A stretch of DNA of 64,000 nt, from positions 1,877,501 to 1,941,500 of the forward strand of contig NZ_CP014796.1 of assembly GCF_001969385.1 (NCBI RefSeq). Direction: 5' to 3'. Of this stretch, positions 23,464 through 31,596 are shown one piece after another. Each line of letters begins with the position of its first letter. Position 1 is the stretch's first letter. Under the pieces are notes generated by a model. The model searched no databases. It saw nothing but the letters and a program-made list of their open reading frames with translations, and was not told the origin of the DNA. The DNA comes from Salipiger profundus (GTDB lineage Bacteria > Pseudomonadota > Alphaproteobacteria > Rhodobacterales > Rhodobacteraceae). A program made the position numbers and the translations under genes.

Positions 23464-23724
23464 ATGCAGACCATTGAAACCCTTCTGGCGATCGCAGACG
23501 CCTATAAGAGAGCCGCTGGTGTCGATCACGACAGCACAGTCTCGCACCGTGTGTTTGGCGATAGCAAGAAACTGGGCGCCCTGCGCTCAGGCGCAGATAT
23601 CACGCTGCGCCGTTTCAACGAGGCAATGTGCTGGTTTGAGGCAAACTGGCCGGCAGAATGCGAACTTCCGCTGCCCGCACCGTTTTCGCCAAGTCCCGAC
23701 ACTGTTGCCGCTGCTGCTGAATGA
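23464..23724 (+). CDS. Cro-position small phage protein, probably leaderless
   Basis: An 86-aa protein divergent from the repressor, the position of Cro. Predicted helices (TIETLLAIADAYKRAAG; STVSHRVFGDSKKLGALRSG) look like a compact DNA-binding fold followed by FNEAMCWFEANWP. I recall similar unnamed proteins in Rhodobacteraceae phages. ATG 23464 is chosen because the predicted transcript would begin there; ATG 23452 is in frame but overlaps the operator and has no ribosome-binding site. Antirepressor function is inferred from position only. Confidence 0.65.
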   Translation: MQTIETLLAIADAYKRAAGVDHDSTVSHRVFGDSKKLGALRSGADITLRRFNEAMCWFEANWPAECELPLPAPFSPSPDTVAAAAE

Positions 23725-23797
23725 ATGCGCTGTCCCATCCTTCGAACATGACGTCGCGCCGCATCACCGACCAGCTAACAGATCTGGAGCCGTTCAC

Positions 23798-24274
23798 ATG
23801 AGAGCCTATCGAGCCGGGACGATCTCGGAAGCCGTGCAGAACGCGGTCGAGGCGATCCCTCAGCGGACGCACCGCGAGGTGGCGTCCTTCCTCGGCATCC
23901 GTGCATCGACACTGTCCTACGGAATGGACCCGTCCGAGGATCGCCCCGGCGGCCTCGGCATCGCCTATGTGGATCGCCTCTGCGACCGGTGGCCGGAAGC
24001 CGCAGCGCACCTGGCGCAGCACTTTGCGGCGCGCGCCGGCGGCTTGTTCCAGCCCAACGCCACGACTGCGGCGCCCAAGGCGGCCTGGCAGCACGTGGCG
24101 ACGATGGCGAAGGAGACTGGTGAGGCGGTCGCGGCGCTGTCGAGCGTCGAGCATGGCGCTGACCGGGCCGAGGTGCGCCGCGAGCTGATCGAGGCGCGGG
24201 ACGCCATCGATGCCGCGCTGCGTGACCACGATGCGGAGCAGCGGGCCATTCCACTGAGGGGAGCCGTCAAATGA
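23798..24274 (+). CDS. Phage early DNA-binding-like protein (CII-position)
   Basis: A 158-aa protein. The N-terminal half contains a probable helix-turn-helix (HREVASFLGIRASTLSYGMD). The C-terminal half is a helical region with EVRRELIEARDAIDAALRD, likely a coiled coil. It lies after the cro-like gene and overlaps the next gene (ATGA). A regulatory or replication-initiation role is plausible from position, but no family is recognised. Confidence 0.65.
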   Translation: MRAYRAGTISEAVQNAVEAIPQRTHREVASFLGIRASTLSYGMDPSEDRPGGLGIAYVDRLCDRWPEAAAHLAQHFAARAGGLFQPNATTAAPKAAWQHVATMAKETGEAVAALSSVEHGADRAEVRRELIEARDAIDAALRDHDAEQRAIPLRGAVK

Positions 24275-24468
24275 GCACCGCTAAGGACCTTCTCGGCCGT
24301 CCGCCGGTCATGCGCCGCGTCAGGCGGGGCCCGCGAGACGACCGGCGCGCGTTCCAGGGCGAGACGCGTGACGGCCTGACCCGGGTGCGCGTGCCGGGGG
24401 CCAACACCAGCCCGGGATCGCCGTCGGCGATCGTGACGCGGAGCGCCGCGCCCAGGGAGCGCACATGA
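24271..24468 (+). CDS. Small basic phage protein, unknown function
   Basis: A 65-aa, Arg-rich protein (LLGRPPVMRRVRRGPRDDRR). It overlaps the genes on both sides by the ATGA pattern, which supports real translation. No domain recognised; the charge suggests nucleic-acid binding. Confidence 0.55.
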   Translation: MSTAKDLLGRPPVMRRVRRGPRDDRRAFQGETRDGLTRVRVPGANTSPGSPSAIVTRSAAPRERT

Positions 24469-25091
24469 CGGTCCGGGCCTTCTCTGTCATCGGCGGCGAG
24501 GACGATCTGCCGGTCTATCCCTTCACGCGGGAGGACCGCCTCGAGAGTCATTACTTCATGGCGTGGGAGCGGCGGCGCTGGTTGAACAGCGACATGCGCA
24601 TGAAGGGGCGGCCTGAATGCCGGGCGCTCTACTTCGACCTGATCTGCATCTCTTTCGAGCAGTCACCGATCGGGACGCTGCCCGACGACATGTCGCTGCT
24701 CGCCAAGTTCACGCACACCGACCAGGGGCACTTCGAGCAGCTCTGTGCCAGCGCCTTCGGACCGTTGCACAAGTGGCGCCGGTGCCGCTGCGAGGACGAG
24801 GAGGAGGTGCGGCTCTATCACCCGATGGTGCTGCGCACGCTGACCGAGGCGGTGGCGCGGAAGGCGGACAACCGTGCCAAGACCGAGGCCGCGAACATCC
24901 AGAAGCGGCTGCAGCGGCTGCGGACGACGGTCGCGGGCTTCGCGCCGGATCTCGCGAAGAACGACGCTGCCATTCGCTGGATGGACGAGTGGCTGATCAA
25001 GGAAGGCTGCGAGTATCGCAACGCGACCTGGATCGAGCGCGCGATGATGGGTTGGTCGAACCGCATGTTCGACGGGCGGGCGAAGCGATGA
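24465..25091 (+). CDS. Phage replication protein, DUF1376-like
   Basis: A 208-aa protein. The first 100 residues (WERRRWLNSDMRMKGRPECR; LYFDLICISFEQSPIGTLPDD; LHKWRRCRCEDEEEVRL) resemble the DUF1376-type replication-initiation modules of alphaproteobacterial phages. A basic helical tail follows (AANIQKRLQRLRTTVAG). It probably acts at the phage origin together with the next genes. The start overlaps the previous stop. Confidence 0.6.
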   Translation: MTVRAFSVIGGEDDLPVYPFTREDRLESHYFMAWERRRWLNSDMRMKGRPECRALYFDLICISFEQSPIGTLPDDMSLLAKFTHTDQGHFEQLCASAFGPLHKWRRCRCEDEEEVRLYHPMVLRTLTEAVARKADNRAKTEAANIQKRLQRLRTTVAGFAPDLAKNDAAIRWMDEWLIKEGCEYRNATWIERAMMGWSNRMFDGRAKR

Positions 25092-25300
25092 GCGGCCTGG
25101 CGGGAATGTCCGGAACTGTCCGGCGGACACTGTTGGACAGTGTCGCGGACACTCTGCGGACAGTGTTTGGAGAATGTGAAGCAGCACCAATGGCTTACGT
25201 AAACTGTCCCGAACTGTCCGGCACGATAGGGACAAAGACAGAGACACAGACAGGGACAGGGACGGTCGCGCTCCGTTCCGACCGTGCAGCCTGTGGATAA
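25088..25300 (+). CDS. Small phage protein over a repeat-rich segment
   Basis: A 70-aa frame that starts on the ATGA overlap with the replication gene and ends in TGTGTVALRSDRAACG. The DNA is full of GGACA/TGTCC repeats, so the coding frame may be incidental to an origin-like region. The Thr-rich tail (TKTETQTGTGT) resembles low-complexity tails of DUF1376-type proteins. Function unknown and reality uncertain. Confidence 0.4.
   Translation: MSGLAGMSGTVRRTLLDSVADTLRTVFGECEAAPMAYVNCPELSGTIGTKTETQTGTGTVALRSDRAACG
25103..25265. repeat. Cluster of GGACA/TGTCC repeats (possible phage origin)
   Basis: About ten copies of GGACA or its complement occur within about 160 bp, including the hairpin GACACTGT-TGG-ACAGTGTC and two AACTGTCCGGC copies about 100 bp apart. 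They lie directly after the replication gene. Iteron-like clusters of this kind often mark replication origins; here that is inference. Confidence 0.4.
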
Positions 25301-25328
25301 GTCGGATTTGCAGAGAGTGGAGGCGATG

Positions 25329-25937
25329 ATGGACAGCGAAGGACAGACCACGAAGGCGGAGAGCAAGCGGGACCGGGTGCGGCGGCTGCTGATCGAGCCG
25401 CTGAGTGCCTGGGGCTTCCGCAAGCCGAGCAACGTGAGCGAGGAGAAGCACGCGAAGTTCCTCGTCGACCTGGCGGACGGGCTTTCCTACCTCGGCGACG
25501 ACCAGCTGGAGACGCTGCGCGAGTTCCTCAGGACGAAGGGCGAGGGCAAGGACCGGCGCGGGTGGCCGCGCATGGCGACGATCACGCCGCTGGCCGAGGC
25601 GATCGCGCCGCGCCCGCTCGAGGAGATCCCGGTGATCGCCAGCTGGTTCGGCTCGGCGCGCGGGCCGCAGGCGCTGGAGGAGGGCACGCTGGTGGCCGAG
25701 TTCCAGTTCGTCTCGGGGCTCAAGCGGCCGCCGCTGCACGAGGGCGACTGGCGGCGCATCCGCGAACGGGCGGCGGAGCATGACAGCAACAGGCGGGTGC
25801 GCGGCGACCGGGTGCGCCGGGGCGTGGCGGACCAGGACGATCGGCAGTGGCTGGCTTGGTACGCGCAGCTCGAGGCGCGGGCGCTGGCACTGCTGCCCGG
25901 CGCGGGCACGGAGACAGACCACAGGACAACGGGGTGA
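25329..25937 (+). CDS. Phage protein downstream of the replication gene, unknown
   Basis: A 202-aa protein with mixed helical content (VRRLLIEPLSAWGFRKPSNV; GRGWPRMATI-like core; LAEFQFVSGLKRPPLHEGDW). ATG 25329 is chosen because GGAGG ends 5 nt upstream; GTG 25284 is an in-frame alternative. It occupies the slot of a helicase loader or second replication protein, but no ATPase motif is visible. Function unknown. Confidence 0.6.
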   Translation: MDSEGQTTKAESKRDRVRRLLIEPLSAWGFRKPSNVSEEKHAKFLVDLADGLSYLGDDQLETLREFLRTKGEGKDRRGWPRMATITPLAEAIAPRPLEEIPVIASWFGSARGPQALEEGTLVAEFQFVSGLKRPPLHEGDWRRIRERAAEHDSNRRVRGDRVRRGVADQDDRQWLAWYAQLEARALALLPGAGTETDHRTTG

Positions 25938-25941
25938 GCAG

Positions 25942-26595
25942 ATGGTGAAGACCTACAGCAAGGGCGCGCGGCGCCGGGCGAAGCGGGCGGCGGGGACCGA
26001 GAGCGGGCTGGACCTGCCGGGGCTGGCCGCGGTGACGCGGCGCGAGCCGAACGGGCGGACGCGGCGCAGCATGGCGGACCGCGATCCGTCGATCGATCCG
26101 CTGGCGGTGCGGTGCCGGCACGTCGGGATCCAGCCGGATGCCGCCGGCCTGCGCGAAGTGCGGTCGCCATGGTTCGGCTGCCGGGCGGGTCGGGCGATGG
26201 CGGCGGCGGTGCGCGATCACGACGAGCGGTCGCGGCTCTGGGACGCGATCCAGCACATGCGGCGGGTGCAGGTGGCGATGGATCGGGCCATCGGCGCGCC
26301 GTCGCGGCATGCGCGCTGCCTGCGGCTGCTGGTGCCGGTCGAGGCGATGTCGGCGGACGCCGAGACGCCGCCGGTCGACGAGCGCAGCGACGAGGAGCGG
26401 CTGCGCGATGCCACGCGGGCGTCGATGCGGGTCGAGGGCTGGCTCGGCTACACCGACAAGCCCGCGCGGAGCGAGGCGCTGAGGGTCGTCGTCGATGACG
26501 GCGAGGTCCGGGACGTGGCGGGGCTGCTGTCGGCGCTGCGCTGCGTCTCCGACGGTCTGCGGGCTCGCGAGATGGTCTGGCGCGGAAGGGGTTGA
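25942..26595 (+). CDS. Phage protein at the early/late junction, unknown
   Basis: A 217-aa protein with a basic N-terminus (MVKTYSKGARRRAKRAAG) and two helical regions (LWDAIQHMRRVQVAMDRAIG; VAGLLSALRCVSDGLRAREM). The last gene before the packaging module, a place often used by late-gene activators or antiterminators, though no such domain is recognised. A hairpin with a 9-bp stem follows. Confidence 0.55.
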   Translation: MVKTYSKGARRRAKRAAGTESGLDLPGLAAVTRREPNGRTRRSMADRDPSIDPLAVRCRHVGIQPDAAGLREVRSPWFGCRAGRAMAAAVRDHDERSRLWDAIQHMRRVQVAMDRAIGAPSRHARCLRLLVPVEAMSADAETPPVDERSDEERLRDATRASMRVEGWLGYTDKPARSEALRVVVDDGEVRDVAGLLSALRCVSDGLRAREMVWRGRG

Positions 26596-26638
26596 CGCGG
26601 AATCCCGTCCTGGTCATTTTGGCATCATCGAGAGTTGC

Positions 26639-26677
26639 CGCGCCCGGAGGAGAGATCCTGCCGGGCGCGTCTCGTTT
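26639..26677 (+). terminator. Hairpin between the early and packaging modules
   Basis: A perfect 9-bp stem CGCGCCCGG / CCGGGCGCG (26639-26647, 26661-26669) with a 13-nt loop, followed by TCTCGTTTG. It could terminate early transcription before the HNH gene. The T-tract is short. Confidence 0.4.
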
Positions 26678-26691
26678 GAGGAGGTGCCGCC

Positions 26692-27075
26692 ATGCGTAAG
26701 CTCTGCGCGGCGCCGGGCTGCGAGGATGTGGCGGCGCCGGGCAAGGCGCGCTGCCCCGATCACCAGGACGACCAGGACAGGCGGCGCGCGGCGCGGAAGG
26801 CGGCGGCGCAGGCCACGCCGCACGCGGCGGCGGCGCGGGCGCTTTATGCCGATCCGCGCTGGACGGCGGCGGCGCGGCGGTTCCTCGAACGCCATCCGCT
26901 CTGCGTCGACTGCGGCGAGCTGGGCGTGGTCGAGCCCGCGACCGACGTGGACCACGTGGTGCCGCACAAGGGCGACCGGCAGCTGTTCTGGGATCGGTCG
27001 AACTGGCAGCCGCTCTGCCACCGCTGCCACAGCCGCAAGACGGCGCGCGAGGTCTGGCACGCCCACCGGGGGTAG
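26692..27075 (+). CDS. HNH endonuclease of the packaging module
   Basis: A 127-aa protein with zinc cysteines (CAAPGCEDV...CPDH) and the HNH core: CVDCGEL, DVDHVVPHKGD, then SNWQPLCHRCHSRKT. HNH proteins next to terminase genes assist specific DNA cleavage in HK97-like phages. A 107-bp gap precedes the small terminase gene. Confidence 0.88.
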   Translation: MRKLCAAPGCEDVAAPGKARCPDHQDDQDRRRAARKAAAQATPHAAAARALYADPRWTAAARRFLERHPLCVDCGELGVVEPATDVDHVVPHKGDRQLFWDRSNWQPLCHRCHSRKTAREVWHAHRG

Positions 27076-27181
27076 GTCAAAAATCCCCAGCCCGCGGCCC
27101 AAACCGACAGCCCAACCTCTTCTTCCGCGAGCGCGGAATTGAGCAAAAAAGCCCACCCCCCGGATCTTCAGGAGGTCGCGC

Positions 27182-27619
27182 ATGAAGGGACGCAAGCCGA
27201 CCCTCGACAACGTCGTGCCGATGCGGGGCGACGCCCCGAAGCCGGTGCCGGCGCCGCCCGACCTGATGTCGGAGGCCGGCAAGGCGGTCTGGGAGGAGCT
27301 GGCACCGGAGCTGGTGCGGATGGACCGGCTGAAGCCGCATTACGAGCACATGCTCGCGGCCTACTGCGAGTCGGCGGCCGACGTGATCGAGCTGACCAGC
27401 AACATCGCCGTGGAGGGGCGCACCTACGCGGTGCAGACCCGCAACGGCATGCAGCAGAAGAAGACGGCGAACTGGCAGGCGCGGCAGGACGCATTCGCGA
27501 ACATGCGCCAGCTCGGCGCGCTCTTCGGCCTGTCGCCGGTCGATGACGCGCGGCTGGCCACCGGGGGGCAGGGGGATCTCTTCGAAGAGCTCCTGCGCGG
27601 AATCCGTGGAGGCGATTGA
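27182..27619 (+). CDS. Terminase small subunit (P27 family)
   Basis: A 145-aa DNA-recognition subunit of the packaging motor. It opens MKGRKPTLDNVVPMRGD and contains the P27 pattern VWEELAPELVRMDRLKPHYE plus RTYAVQTRNGMQQKKTANWQ. CAGGAGG precedes the ATG. It overlaps the large-subunit start by 14 bp. Confidence 0.88.
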   Translation: MKGRKPTLDNVVPMRGDAPKPVPAPPDLMSEAGKAVWEELAPELVRMDRLKPHYEHMLAAYCESAADVIELTSNIAVEGRTYAVQTRNGMQQKKTANWQARQDAFANMRQLGALFGLSPVDDARLATGGQGDLFEELLRGIRGGD

Positions 27620-29273
27620 TCACCCGGTGAGCCGCTACGCGCTCGACGTGATCGCGGGCGACGTGGCGGCGGGGCCGCTGGTGCGCATGGCCTGCGAGCG
27701 CCACCTCCTGGACCTCGAGACCGGCGCCGACCGGGGGCTGGTGTTCGACACCGAGGCCGCCGACATGGTGATCCGGTTTGCCAAGGTGCTGCGCCACACC
27801 ACCGGGCCGATGGCCGGGGCGGAGCTGGCGCTGCAGCCCTGGCAGGTGTTCCGCCACGGCTCGGTGTTCGGCTGGAAGCACGCGGAGACCGGGCTGCGGC
27901 GGTTCCGCTCGACCTATCACCAGGTGGCGAAGAAGAACGGCAAGACGACGGACACGGCGGTGCCGATGCTGTTCACGCAGCTCTTCGACGGGGAGGGCGC
28001 GCCGCAGGGCTACTGCGCGGCGACGACGCGCGACCAGGCGGGGCTGCTGTTCAACGAGATCAAGCGGATGATCCGCGCCTCGCCGGCGCTCTCGTCGCTG
28101 CTCGACGTCTACAAGACGCAGATCCAGTCGCCGCGCACCAACGGCTACATCGCCGCGCTCAGCCGGGACGGCAACAGCGCCGACGGCATCAACCCGCACT
28201 TCGCCGCGCGCGACGAGGTGCACCGCTGGACCGACCGGGAGCTTGCCGACGTGGTGACCAACTCGATGATCGCGCGGGCCCAGCCCATCGACTGGGCGAT
28301 CACCACCGCCGGCGCCGACCGGGCGAGCCTGTGCGGCGAGATCCGCACCTACGCCGAGCGGGTGCTGCGCGGGGACGTGCGCGACGACGGGTTCTTCGCC
28401 TTCGTGGCCGAGCCGCCCGAGGATGCCGACCCCTCGGACCCGGCGACCTGGGCGATGGCCAACCCCAACCTCGGGGTGGCCTTCACGGAAGCAGACTTCC
28501 GGCGCATCCACGACGAGGCGCAGGCGATCCGGGGCAAGATGCCGAACTTCCGGCGGCTGCACCTCAACCTCTGGACCGAGGGCGCGCAGAGCTGGATCGG
28601 CCGCGATGTCTGGGACCGGGGGCTGGCGACCGCGCCGGTGGATCCCGAGGCGCTCTACGGCCGCAAGGCCTGGGTGGGGATCGACCTCAGGCGCACCACC
28701 GACCTCACGTCGATCGTGGTGGCGGTGCCGGTCGAAGGGGTGATCTACCTGCTGAGCTACGCCTTCATCGCGGAAGGCCCGAAGGGCTTCGTGGCCCGCG
28801 CGCAGTCGGAGAACCGCGATTACGTGGCCTGGCGCGACGACGGCTGGCTCGAGGTGCACCGGGGCGGGGTGATCGACGAGGACCAGGTGATCGAGCGGAT
28901 GAAGTGGCTGCGGGCGCGGTTCGACCTGCAGGAGGTGGCCTATGACCGCTGGGGGATGAAGCACGTGGCCGCCGAGCTCGACAAGCTGCGCTTCCCGCTG
29001 CTCGAGTTCGGGCAGGGCTACGCCAGCATGTCGCCGGCGACCAAGCGCTTCGAGCGGGCGGTGATCCAGAACCGGTTGCGCCACGGCGGCAACCCGCTGC
29101 TGGCCTGGGCGGTGGGCAACGTGGTGCTCGACCAGGACGCGGCGGAGAACGTGAAGCCGAACAAGAAGAAGGCGACGGGCCGGATCGACCCGGCGGTGGC
29201 GGCGATCATGGCGGTGGGCCGGGCCGAGGTCGGCGAGGAGAAGCGCAAGGCAAGGGACGTGGTGGTGATATGA
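27606..29273 (+). CDS. Terminase large subunit
   Basis: A 555-aa packaging ATPase/nuclease. The ATPase domain has Walker A-like YHQVAKKNGKTTDTAVPML and Walker B in NPHFAARDEVHRW. The C-terminal RNase H-like nuclease domain begins at VGIDLRRTTDLTSIVVAVP, with further acidic residues in GVIDEDQVIERM. Length is normal for the HK97/phiC31 group. GTG 27606 is taken as start; GTG 27627 is possible. It overlaps the portal gene (ATGA). Confidence 0.92.
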   Translation: MEAIDHPVSRYALDVIAGDVAAGPLVRMACERHLLDLETGADRGLVFDTEAADMVIRFAKVLRHTTGPMAGAELALQPWQVFRHGSVFGWKHAETGLRRFRSTYHQVAKKNGKTTDTAVPMLFTQLFDGEGAPQGYCAATTRDQAGLLFNEIKRMIRASPALSSLLDVYKTQIQSPRTNGYIAALSRDGNSADGINPHFAARDEVHRWTDRELADVVTNSMIARAQPIDWAITTAGADRASLCGEIRTYAERVLRGDVRDDGFFAFVAEPPEDADPSDPATWAMANPNLGVAFTEADFRRIHDEAQAIRGKMPNFRRLHLNLWTEGAQSWIGRDVWDRGLATAPVDPEALYGRKAWVGIDLRRTTDLTSIVVAVPVEGVIYLLSYAFIAEGPKGFVARAQSENRDYVAWRDDGWLEVHRGGVIDEDQVIERMKWLRARFDLQEVAYDRWGMKHVAAELDKLRFPLLEFGQGYASMSPATKRFERAVIQNRLRHGGNPLLAWAVGNVVLDQDAAENVKPNKKKATGRIDPAVAAIMAVGRAEVGEEKRKARDVVVI

Positions 29274-30556
29274 GGCTCTTCGGGTTGGACATCTCGCGGG
29301 CCGGGGCAGCCGGCGGCGGTGGCGGCGCGCCCCGCGTCGAGCCGCCGGTCACGGCGCAGGCGGCCGTGGCGGCGGGCGAGCAGGGCCTGCTGGCGGTGGG
29401 CTGGGGCTCGCTCGGGGCGCCGAGTGCGGTGCGGGGGCTGCCGCGGGTGACGCCCGAGACGGCGGCGCATCACGCCACGGTCTTCGCCTGCTGCAACAAC
29501 ATCGCGGGCGATCTCGCCAAGGTGCCGCTGAAGCTCTGGCAGCGGCAGGGCGACGGGCAGGACGTCAGGGTGCGCGAGCATGCCGCAGGCGACCTGCTGA
29601 ACGGCGAGGCGGCGCCGGGTGTGCCCGCCAAGCTCGTGCGCTTCGCCGCCGTCTACGCCTACACGCTGCGCGGCAACGGTCACATCTACGGGCCTCGCGA
29701 TGGCGGCGGCGAGTTGATGCGCCTCGACATCGTGCGCCAGGGCAACGTCTCGATGCTGCGCGACGGGCTCGAGCGCTTCTACCAGTTCGAGGACGGCGCC
29801 GGGGTGCAGCGCCGGGTGCCGGCGCGGGCCATGGTGCACCTGCGCTACATGGCCGAGGACGGCTGGACCGGCCGCAGCCCGATCCAGGTGGCGGCCGAGA
29901 GCGTGGGCATCGCGCTCGCGGGCCAGAGGGCGGCGGCGCGCAACGCCGCCGGCGGCACCACCAAGGGCGTGATCAAGCTCGGCGACAACTACGAGGGCGA
30001 GGAACAGCGGGTGCGCAACGCGCGCCGCATCAAGGACGCGATGCAGGACCCGGGCAGCGACGGCTGGATCGCGGTGAACCCCGACGAGGACGTGAAGGCG
30101 CTCGACATCTCGGCGGCCGACCAGGAGCTGCTGTCGAGCCGCAAGTTCGACCGCGAGATGCTGGCGGGAATCTACCGGATGCCGCCGAGCAAGCTGCAGA
30201 TGCTGGAATACGGCGTGAAGGCCAACGGCGAGCAGCAGGCCATCGACTACTTGACCGACTGCCTGCTGCACTGGTCGGCGCTGGTGGAAGCGCAGCTCGA
30301 CGTGGCGCTGCTGACCCGCGCGGAGCGCGACGCGGGGCTCTTCCTGCGCCACGACTTCGGCGCGCTGCTGCAGCCGACGGTCAAGGAACAATACGAGGCG
30401 CTGAACCGCGCCGTGGGCGGGCCGTTCATGCTGCCCAACGAGGCGCGCGCCAAGATCGGCGCGCCGCCGGTGGCCGAGGGCGCCACGCTCAACCCCGCGC
30501 CCAACATGACCCGCGCCGAAGCGCCGGGCCGCGATCCTGAAGGAGACGACGCATGA
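29270..30556 (+). CDS. Portal protein (HK97 family)
   Basis: A 428-aa protein that forms the dodecameric DNA channel. Family features: VTPETAAHHATVFACCNNIA near the N-terminus, PLKLWQRQGDG, then RSPIQVAAESVGIALAGQ and GIYRMPPSKLQMLEYG. The C-terminal part ends in NMTRAEAPG. The start overlaps the terminase stop and the end overlaps the protease start. Confidence 0.92.
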   Translation: MRLFGLDISRAGAAGGGGGAPRVEPPVTAQAAVAAGEQGLLAVGWGSLGAPSAVRGLPRVTPETAAHHATVFACCNNIAGDLAKVPLKLWQRQGDGQDVRVREHAAGDLLNGEAAPGVPAKLVRFAAVYAYTLRGNGHIYGPRDGGGELMRLDIVRQGNVSMLRDGLERFYQFEDGAGVQRRVPARAMVHLRYMAEDGWTGRSPIQVAAESVGIALAGQRAAARNAAGGTTKGVIKLGDNYEGEEQRVRNARRIKDAMQDPGSDGWIAVNPDEDVKALDISAADQELLSSRKFDREMLAGIYRMPPSKLQMLEYGVKANGEQQAIDYLTDCLLHWSALVEAQLDVALLTRAERDAGLFLRHDFGALLQPTVKEQYEALNRAVGGPFMLPNEARAKIGAPPVAEGATLNPAPNMTRAEAPGRDPEGDDA

Positions 30557-31476
30557 GCCGGACCATTGCCAGCTTCTTTGCCGGGGCGCCGCTGGCGCTC
30601 TCGCGCGCCCATGGCGAGGCGCTCCTGCAGATGCCGGTCCCCGCACCGGGTGCGGAGGTGGGTGCGCGGGCGCTCTCGGTGGGGGGCATGTCGCTCGCGT
30701 TGGAGCCGGGCGAGCGCTACGCCATCCACCGCAACATCGCCATCGTGCCGATCTCGGGACTGCTGACGCCCAACGCCTTCCTGCTCGAGCGCTGGCTCGG
30801 CTGGAGCACCTACCACGGGCTCGAGGCCACCTTCGCGGAGCTTGCCGCCAACGAGGACGTGGCCGCGATCGCGGCGCTCTGCGACTCGCCGGGCGGCTAC
30901 GTGCTGGGCATCGAGGGCGCGTCGCGGGCGGTTGCGGCGGCGGCGGTGAAGCCGGTGCACGCGCTGGTGCATCCGCTCGCGGCCTCGGCCTGCTACCACA
31001 TCGCGAGCCAGGCCACCGACATCACCCTCACGCCCGGCAGCGTGGTGGGCTCCATCGGCTGCATGCAGGTCAGCGCCGCGCCGGTGCAGCCCGGTATGTC
31101 CGGCAATCAACTGTTCATTCTCAGCTCGTCGCACGCGCGCGCCAAGCGCCCCGATCCCTCGACCGAGGAAGGCCGGCGCGAGTCGGTCCGGGTGCTCGAC
31201 GCGATGGAGGCGGATTTCCACGCCGCTGTCGCCGCAGGCCGGGGCATCGACCTGGCCGAGCTGCGGGAGCGGCTGTCGTCGACCGACGATCCCGCCGATG
31301 GCGGCGCGATCTTCTGGGGCGAGGAGGCGCAGGCGCGCGGGCTCGTCGACCGGCTGGAGGACGCGCCCACGTTCTGGACCCGCCTCGGGGCGGCCTACGC
31401 GCCGCGTCCTGCCCGCACCGCCGGGCGCGCTGCCCGGGCCCAGGTGCAGGCGGCACAAGCGCTCGCCGGGCTCTAA
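30553..31476 (+). CDS. Prohead protease, S49 (SppA/ClpP-like) family
   Basis: A 307-aa capsid-maturation protease. The oxyanion loop is in ALCDSPGGYVLGIEGA and the Ser nucleophile lies in HPLAASACYHIASQATDITL, followed by GSVVGSIGCM. A downstream Lys in the SppA manner is likely in HARAKRPDPSTEEG. It lies directly upstream of the capsid gene. The C-terminus may carry scaffold sequence. Confidence 0.88.
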   Translation: MSRTIASFFAGAPLALSRAHGEALLQMPVPAPGAEVGARALSVGGMSLALEPGERYAIHRNIAIVPISGLLTPNAFLLERWLGWSTYHGLEATFAELAANEDVAAIAALCDSPGGYVLGIEGASRAVAAAAVKPVHALVHPLAASACYHIASQATDITLTPGSVVGSIGCMQVSAAPVQPGMSGNQLFILSSSHARAKRPDPSTEEGRRESVRVLDAMEADFHAAVAAGRGIDLAELRERLSSTDDPADGGAIFWGEEAQARGLVDRLEDAPTFWTRLGAAYAPRPARTAGRAARAQVQAAQALAGL

Positions 31477-31596
31477 GCCTCAGACCAACAACCACAGTTC
31501 ACCGGGCGCCCACGCGCCCTCTCTTTGCCCTGCCGGTGCGCGGCTGGGTCTTCCTGCTGCGCCAGAGGCGCGGCGCCCATCACGAGGAGCATCACC

